Source: Methylotenera sp.
GTDB taxonomy: Bacteria; Pseudomonadota; Gammaproteobacteria; Burkholderiales; Methylophilaceae
Direction of reading: 5' to 3'
Assembly: GCA_027487055.1 (NCBI GenBank)
Contig: JAIYEJ010000351.1
Location: forward strand, 1 to 10,418
Length of the DNA: 10,418 nt
The notes beneath the pieces are model-generated. The model was not told where the DNA came from. It worked only from the letters and a program-made list of their open reading frames with translations, and did no database searches. Shown piece by piece: positions 6,391 through 10,418 of this stretch (position 1 is its first letter; each line of letters starts with the position of its first letter). The position numbers and the translations under genes were made by a program.

Positions 6391-7608
6391 ATGGCAGCTA
6401 ACGCAACCAAACAAATTACCTTTTTATGGGAAGGTAAGGACAAAAAAGGCAAAGTAGTTAAAGGCGAAATTCGTGCAGCTGGCGAAGCTGTTGTTAATGC
6501 AACTTTGCGTCGCCAAGGGATCACTGTTACAAAAGTTAAAAAACAGGGTGCTTTTGCTGCCAAAGGCAAAATCACTGATAAAGATATAACGTTATTTACC
6601 CGCCAGCTTGCAACCATGATGAAAGCTGGGGTACCCCTTTTGCAAGCCTTTGATATTGTAGGTAAAGGGCATAACAACCCGGCAGTTGCTAAACTATTAG
6701 GGGATATTAAATCTGATGTTGAAACAGGTAGCAGTTTAAGTGCTTCGTTCAGAAAATACCCACTATATTTTGATGCCCTATTTTGTAACTTGGTAGGCGC
6801 CGGCGAACAAGCAGGTATTTTAGATACCTTATTGGATCGATTAGCCACTTATAAAGAAAAAATTATGGCTATTAAGGGGAAAATTAAATCAGCCTTAGTT
6901 TACCCAATATCAATTTTAGTCGTTGCATTTGTCATTACGGCTGTGATTATGATTTTTGTCATTCCAGCATTTAAAACGCTTTTTAGTGGTTTTGGGGCTG
7001 ATTTACCAGCTCCCACATTGGTCGTTATGGCCATCTCAGATTTTTTTGTATCTTATTGGTGGGCGATATTTGGTTCAATTGGAGGGGGGCTTTGGTTCTT
7101 TTTCTACACGTGGAAGCGCTCTGAAAAGTTACAATCCACAATGGATAGGCTGATGCTAAAACTTCCAATTGTTGGCGAAATCATTCGCAAAGCCACAATT
7201 GCACGTTTTTCACGCACTTTATCAACCATGTTTTCAGCTGGAGTTCCCTTAGTTGAAGCGCTAGACTCGGTAGCAGGTGCTTCTGGAAATCGAGTTTATT
7301 TCGATGCAACAAAACGTATACAAAGTGAAATTAGCACGGGTACTAGCCTTACAGTTGCTATGCAAAATGCACAGGTCTTCCCAAACATGGTGTTACAAAT
7401 GACTGCAATTGGTGAGGAGTCTGGTGCACTAGACTCGATGTTAAGCAAAGTTGCAGATTTTTACGAAGCTGAAGTTGATGATGCCGTAGACGCCATGTCC
7501 AGCTTAATGGAACCAGTCATTATGGTAGTGCTCGGCACGTTAATTGGTGGCCTTGTTGTCGCTATGTACCTACCTATCTTCAAAATGGGGGCGGCAGTGG
7601 GTGCCTAA
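6391..7608 (+). CDS. pilC: Type IV pilus inner-membrane platform protein PilC
   Basis: This is a polytopic inner-membrane protein that couples PilB to pilin assembly (GspF/T2SSF family). The 405 residues comprise an N-terminal cytoplasmic part and two T2SSF repeats, recognisable by the paired motifs FTRQLATMMKAGVPLLQAFD (about 69-88) and FSRTLSTMFSAGVPLVEALD (about 273-292), each followed by a GEQAG/GEESG turn. Membrane segments are near 168-197, 217-240 and 372-396. The ATG at 6391 is preferred over the adjacent in-frame ATG at 6388 because AAGGA (6380-6384) is 6 nt from the former and only 3 nt from the latter. The homologous start MAANATKQITFLWEGKDKKG is consistent with PilC family N-termini. 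It lies 68 bp after pilB, and transcription should end at the palindrome at 7635-7664. No defect is seen. Confidence 0.97.
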   Translation: MAANATKQITFLWEGKDKKGKVVKGEIRAAGEAVVNATLRRQGITVTKVKKQGAFAAKGKITDKDITLFTRQLATMMKAGVPLLQAFDIVGKGHNNPAVAKLLGDIKSDVETGSSLSASFRKYPLYFDALFCNLVGAGEQAGILDTLLDRLATYKEKIMAIKGKIKSALVYPISILVVAFVITAVIMIFVIPAFKTLFSGFGADLPAPTLVVMAISDFFVSYWWAIFGSIGGGLWFFFYTWKRSEKLQSTMDRLMLKLPIVGEIIRKATIARFSRTLSTMFSAGVPLVEALDSVAGASGNRVYFDATKRIQSEISTGTSLTVAMQNAQVFPNMVLQMTAIGEESGALDSMLSKVADFYEAEVDDAVDAMSSLMEPVIMVVLGTLIGGLVVAMYLPIFKMGAAVGA

Positions 7609-7634
7609 AATGGAATAATTCGTTTGCCCTAAAA

Positions 7635-7664
7635 AACAAAGGCCATCAATTGATGGCCTTTGTT
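7635..7664. terminator. Bidirectional terminator between pilC and dsbC
   Basis: A 30-bp perfect palindrome forms a 13-bp stem (7635-7647 with 7652-7664, core GGCCATC/GATGGCC) closed by an AATT loop. On the minus strand it is followed by a T-run (complement of 7631-7636), so it ends the ubi-dsbC transcript strongly. On the plus strand the stem ends in TTTGTTGTA, also suited to ending pilBC. It lies 26 bp after the pilC stop and 16 bp after the dsbC stop. Confidence 0.9.
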
Positions 7665-7680
7665 GTATGAATCAATAAGA

Positions 7681-8412
7681 TTATTTTTTAGTTGCTGCTA
7701 CCAAATACTTTTCAATTTCTTTATAAGGTTGCGCACCTAGCATGCGTTTACCGTCAGAAAAAATCAGCGTTGGCGTGCTGCTAACACCAGCTTTACGAGC
7801 CAACTCCCCTACCTTTTCAAGGGGCACATCGCAATTAGTCGCGGCTGATGGTAGTTTATTATTAAATACCCAATCATTCCAAGCTTTTACTCGATTTGGC
7901 GCGCACCAGATTGACTTAGACTTATTTGCTGCGTCTGGGTGTAGTGATTCTATTGGATATAAAAACGTATACACAGTGACATTATCAATATTAACTAATT
8001 CGTTTTGCTCTAAGCGCTTACAAAACGGGCAATCTACATCAGAGAACACCACTAACTTACGGCTACCATTGCCTTTAACAACCTTAATGGCTTGATCTAG
8101 CGGTAGACTATTAAAATCAACTTTCGTGAGTTCTTCCATGCGCTCACCTGTGACATCTTTTTTGGTTTTGGCATCTACCAAACGACCCTCAGCGATTAAA
8201 AAAGTTAGCTTTTCATCTGTGTAAACGATTTGTCCACCCATAAACACTTCATAAAGTCCACCATAGGGCGTTTTAGTAATACTTTCCACTTTAAATTTTG
8301 GGTAAGCCGCCTCAATTGCCTTTTTTAGACTGGCTTCATCTGCAAGTACCAGCGGACTTATTGCGATTAGCATTGTTGCAATAATATGTTTTAAATTCAA
8401 GTGTTTAAGCAT
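7681..8412 (-). CDS. dsbC: Periplasmic thiol:disulfide interchange protein DsbC
   Basis: This is a disulfide isomerase that corrects wrongly paired cysteines in the periplasm and is kept reduced by DsbD. The 243-residue precursor has a signal peptide (Lys-containing start, hydrophobic IIATMLIAISPLVLA, likely cleavage after Ala24, before DEAS). The N-terminal dimerisation domain covers about 25-90, and a thioredoxin fold follows. The active site is DVDCPFCKRLEQ (Cys128, Cys131), with cis-Pro214 in SSTPTL. A second pair, Cys170 and Cys194, corresponds to the structural disulfide of E. coli DsbC. The CPFC dipeptide differs from E. coli CGYC but fits what I recall of Neisseria DsbC. The ATG at 8412-8410 follows AGAAAG. 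It is last in the cluster, 24 bp after the ubiquinone hydroxylase gene. DsbG is the main alternative, but the length and second cysteine pair favour DsbC. Confidence 0.94.
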   Translation of the reverse strand: MLKHLNLKHIIATMLIAISPLVLADEASLKKAIEAAYPKFKVESITKTPYGGLYEVFMGGQIVYTDEKLTFLIAEGRLVDAKTKKDVTGERMEELTKVDFNSLPLDQAIKVVKGNGSRKLVVFSDVDCPFCKRLEQNELVNIDNVTVYTFLYPIESLHPDAANKSKSIWCAPNRVKAWNDWVFNNKLPSAATNCDVPLEKVGELARKAGVSSTPTLIFSDGKRMLGAQPYKEIEKYLVAATKK

Positions 8413-8436
8413 TGTGTATTCTTTCTATTAGGTAAC

Positions 8437-9621
8437 TTAAGCGGCTACCTGTTGTATTAATAATTTTTTGATATTTCCCTGACGATTAAGTTGCCTGAAC
8501 CCCCATTTTGTAAAATACTTAAGCATTTTATGATCGCTAGCAAATAAAGAATCTAAGCCAGAGGTAAGACTATTAATGGCGAGCGTATCCGCTTTTCTAG
8601 CCCTTGCATATTGACGCAAAAATGCTTCATCTCCTAAATCTTGCATCACGTTTAGTTTAGACGCTATAGATGTCAACTCCATTACATCTCTAAATCCTAA
8701 ATTCACCCCTTGCCCAGCCATTGGGTGTACTTGATGTGCGGCATCACCCATCAATACAAGCCGCTCTGCAGTGGTTACTAAAGCTGTTTGCTGACACAAC
8801 TTATACGCAAACACTTCGCCAATTAAATTCAAATCGCCTAGTGCATAATTAGAGTGAGTTTCTAATGCATGCGTAAATTCGTCGTTTGACAATTCTAACA
8901 GTTCACCCGCCCTATCGGTTGGCAATGACCAGACTATTGATACGTTTTGCCCGACTAACGGCAATAAAGCGAGTGTTTCATGGCTCGCAAACCATTGTTT
9001 CGCGCTATGTTGATGTGGTTTTTGGCAGCTAAAATTAGCGACAATCGCGGTTTGATTAAAGTCTTTATATTGGACGCCGATGTTAAGTTGATTTCTTACC
9101 CATGAATTGATCCCATCTGCCGCCAACAATAATTGTGCGCTTATCTGTTGCTGATTATCTTGTTTTTTTTGATTATAAAAGTTGAGTTTAATCGCTTCTG
9201 CCGAATTTTCTATCTTTAAGCAATTCACTTCTGAGATGACTGCAATCTCTAATGTAGCGACTTTATGCCACAGTGCGGCCATTAAGTTTTGATTCTCAAT
9301 AATCACCCCTAATTTTGATAAATTCGCATCGCCGCTTTTCAAACTTAGCGCTTCTGATTCAAACCACAAATCCATCTCATCAATCGCACATACGCGCGAA
9401 TCATCCACTTCTGCCCAAACGCCTAAGTCTTTCAACCATGCTTCTGATTCTGGTGATATCGCATAAATACGCGCATCCCAATCTGCAGTTTTTTGGCTCA
9501 TTTTCGGCTTGGCATCGACCAATGAAACGCTTTTACCTTGTTTAGCAAATGCCACTGCGGCGCTTAAGCCCACCAAGCCAGCGCCGACAATCACCACGTC
9601 AGTTTCAATCACTTTTGTCAT
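8437..9621 (-). CDS. UbiH/UbiF/UbiI/COQ6-family FAD-dependent ubiquinone-ring hydroxylase
   Basis: This is a class A flavoprotein monooxygenase expected to hydroxylate one position of the ubiquinone ring using FAD, NAD(P)H and O2. Seen in 394 residues are the FAD dinucleotide motif VVIVGAGLVGLSAAVAFAKQ (Gly13, Gly15, Gly18), the DG motif LLLAADGINSWVR (Asp169-Gly170) and the GD/ribityl motif VLMGDAAHQVHPMAGQGVN (Gly292-Asp293). GDAAH-x-x-x-P, rather than GNAAQ, resembles UbiF/UbiI more than UbiH, and the upstream gene fills the UbiH slot. Which carbon (C5 or C6) it attacks cannot be told from sequence, so no symbol is given. I start at ATG 9621, 10 bp after the ubiH stop; the longer TTG at 9642 would add MENEFGN, outside the conserved fold, and overlap ubiH. 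dsbC follows after 24 bp. Confidence 0.92.
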   Translation of the reverse strand: MTKVIETDVVIVGAGLVGLSAAVAFAKQGKSVSLVDAKPKMSQKTADWDARIYAISPESEAWLKDLGVWAEVDDSRVCAIDEMDLWFESEALSLKSGDANLSKLGVIIENQNLMAALWHKVATLEIAVISEVNCLKIENSAEAIKLNFYNQKKQDNQQQISAQLLLAADGINSWVRNQLNIGVQYKDFNQTAIVANFSCQKPHQHSAKQWFASHETLALLPLVGQNVSIVWSLPTDRAGELLELSNDEFTHALETHSNYALGDLNLIGEVFAYKLCQQTALVTTAERLVLMGDAAHQVHPMAGQGVNLGFRDVMELTSIASKLNVMQDLGDEAFLRQYARARKADTLAINSLTSGLDSLFASDHKMLKYFTKWGFRQLNRQGNIKKLLIQQVAA

Positions 9622-9631
9622 GTTGCCAAAC

Positions 9632-10418
9632 TCATTTTCCAAAGCTCATTCTATCCACCAACAGGTTTTTTGCAGGCTTAAATAAATCTAAGAGCCCCAG
9701 CCCTGCACCGCGCAAACTACCGACTCCAACCAAATCGTTAGTAAACACATTCACCAATAAGTCGGTAAACAATAAACCACCACGGGTGTCGCGTTTACGG
9801 CACTGGCTATATTGTTTCAACATCTCTTCACTACCAAGATTAATTTCAGGAGTTTTGATGATTAAGTCTGCCAAGGTCCAAGCATCGCGTATGCCCACGT
9901 TAAAGCCCTGCCCAGCCACGGGATGCATGGTTTGTGCAGCATTGCCTATAATCGCCAAATGGGGAGCTGTCGTTGGCTTGAGTGTGCTCAGTTTAAGTGG
10001 AAAACTCATGCGTTTTTCCACACTTAAAAATTGCCCAACTCTATCGCCAAAGGCTGCATGTAATTGCTTTAAAAAAGTGGCATCATCGAGCGTTAAGAAT
10101 TGATCAATTTTATTTTTTTTACCAGTCCAAACCAAAGAAAAATCTCGCTCACCATTCGGCAATAAAGCCATTGGACCTTCTGGCGTAAAGCGCTCATAGG
10201 CAATATTATTATGGGGCAATTCGGCGCGCACCTTCGTCACCAGCGCATCGTGGCCGTACTCTTTAGTTTCTTTCGTAATACCTTCAATCGCATTCAAACT
10301 GCGTCCGCCATCCGCCACCACCAACAAATCGGCATTCAAACTTTGTACAGATTCATCTTGCTTAAATGTCACCGTACTGAGCGTTGCGCTAGTTTGAATA
10401 TAGGTCGCCTCTGCTACA
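9632..10418 (-). CDS. ubiH: 2-octaprenyl-6-methoxyphenol-type hydroxylase UbiH, C-terminal part (5' end beyond window)
   Basis: The frame is open to the right edge, so the N-terminal FAD motif lies outside. About 261 residues are present. They include the DG motif LLVVADGGRSLN, the stretch YERFTPEGPMALLP typical of UbiH (E. coli has RFTEHGPLAMLP), and the UbiH-diagnostic IIGNAAQTMHPVAGQGFNVG, which has Asn-Ala-Ala-Gln where UbiF/UbiI have Asp-Ala-Ala-His. By homology it hydroxylates a ubiquinone precursor ring at C4 at the inner membrane. The GTG at 10372 is an internal valine, not the start. The stop at 9632-9634 lies 10 bp before the next hydroxylase, so the two paralogues are tightly co-transcribed. 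Confidence 0.92.
   Translation of the reverse strand, partial: VAEATYIQTSATLSTVTFKQDESVQSLNADLLVVADGGRSLNAIEGITKETKEYGHDALVTKVRAELPHNNIAYERFTPEGPMALLPNGERDFSLVWTGKKNKIDQFLTLDDATFLKQLHAAFGDRVGQFLSVEKRMSFPLKLSTLKPTTAPHLAIIGNAAQTMHPVAGQGFNVGIRDAWTLADLIIKTPEINLGSEEMLKQYSQCRKRDTRGGLLFTDLLVNVFTNDLVGVGSLRGAGLGLLDLFKPAKNLLVDRMSFGK

Noticed and set aside
6378..6848. 156-codon minus-strand frame opposite pilC
   Set aside because: It is antisense to conserved pilC sequence, with no domain and no supporting start signal.
9622..9642. TTG start for the second ubiquinone hydroxylase adding seven residues
   Set aside because: The extension lies within the end of ubiH, is not part of the flavin fold, and a normal ATG follows at 9621.
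9549..10103. 184-codon open frame on the plus strand across the ubiquinone hydroxylase genes
   Set aside because: It is antisense to two conserved genes, has low-complexity Ser/Pro-rich content, and no motif.
1..10418. Mobile elements, CRISPR arrays, tRNA or rRNA genes, or a novel defence-type system
   Set aside because: All sizeable conserved frames are recognisable core genes, no repeat array or transposase was seen, and the only gap over 300 bp is explained by divergent promoters and leaders.

Overview
The window looks like core chromosome from an AT-rich betaproteobacterium, most likely a methylotroph of the family Methylophilaceae (Methylotenera/Methylophilus/Methylobacillus relatives). 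This is an inference. It rests on the moderate-to-low GC, the protein styles (PilB/PilC, DsbC and the UbiH pair all read as betaproteobacterial) and an isocitrate dehydrogenase whose coenzyme-pocket residues resemble the NAD/dual-specificity type I associate with obligate methylotrophs. No mobile element, CRISPR array, rRNA or tRNA was seen.

Layout. (1) Positions 1-2613, minus strand: rluE -> a class I glutamine amidotransferase-like gene (4-bp ATGA overlap) -> aroC -> the start of an MFS transporter that runs off the left edge. (2) A 45-bp divergent gap, then icd on the plus strand (2659-3897). It converges on a cold-shock gene csp on the minus strand (4043-4246), with a bidirectional-type hairpin terminator between them. 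(3) A 357-bp gene-free stretch (4247-4603) with a good sigma70 promoter and long leader for csp, a candidate promoter for pilB, and several short palindromes. (4) pilB and pilC on the plus strand (4604-7608), the motor ATPase and platform protein of the type IV pilus. (5) A 30-bp perfect palindrome acting as a shared terminator between pilC and the convergent minus-strand cluster ubiH (cut by the right edge) -> second UbiH/UbiF/COQ6-family hydroxylase -> dsbC.

How the genes work together. aroC makes chorismate, the precursor of aromatic amino acids and, through 4-hydroxybenzoate, of ubiquinone. The two flavin hydroxylases at the right end modify the ubiquinone ring. dsbC handles periplasmic disulfide isomerisation, and pilB/pilC drive pilus extension. 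icd is the TCA-cycle/2-oxoglutarate branch enzyme. rluE modifies 23S rRNA and csp is a small RNA chaperone.

I found no convincing novel multi-gene system; this is mainly housekeeping DNA. The best second-look items are the hybrid coenzyme pocket of Icd, the palindromes in the csp promoter and leader, the compact rluE/icd divergent promoter, and the uncharacterised amidotransferase translationally coupled to rluE.
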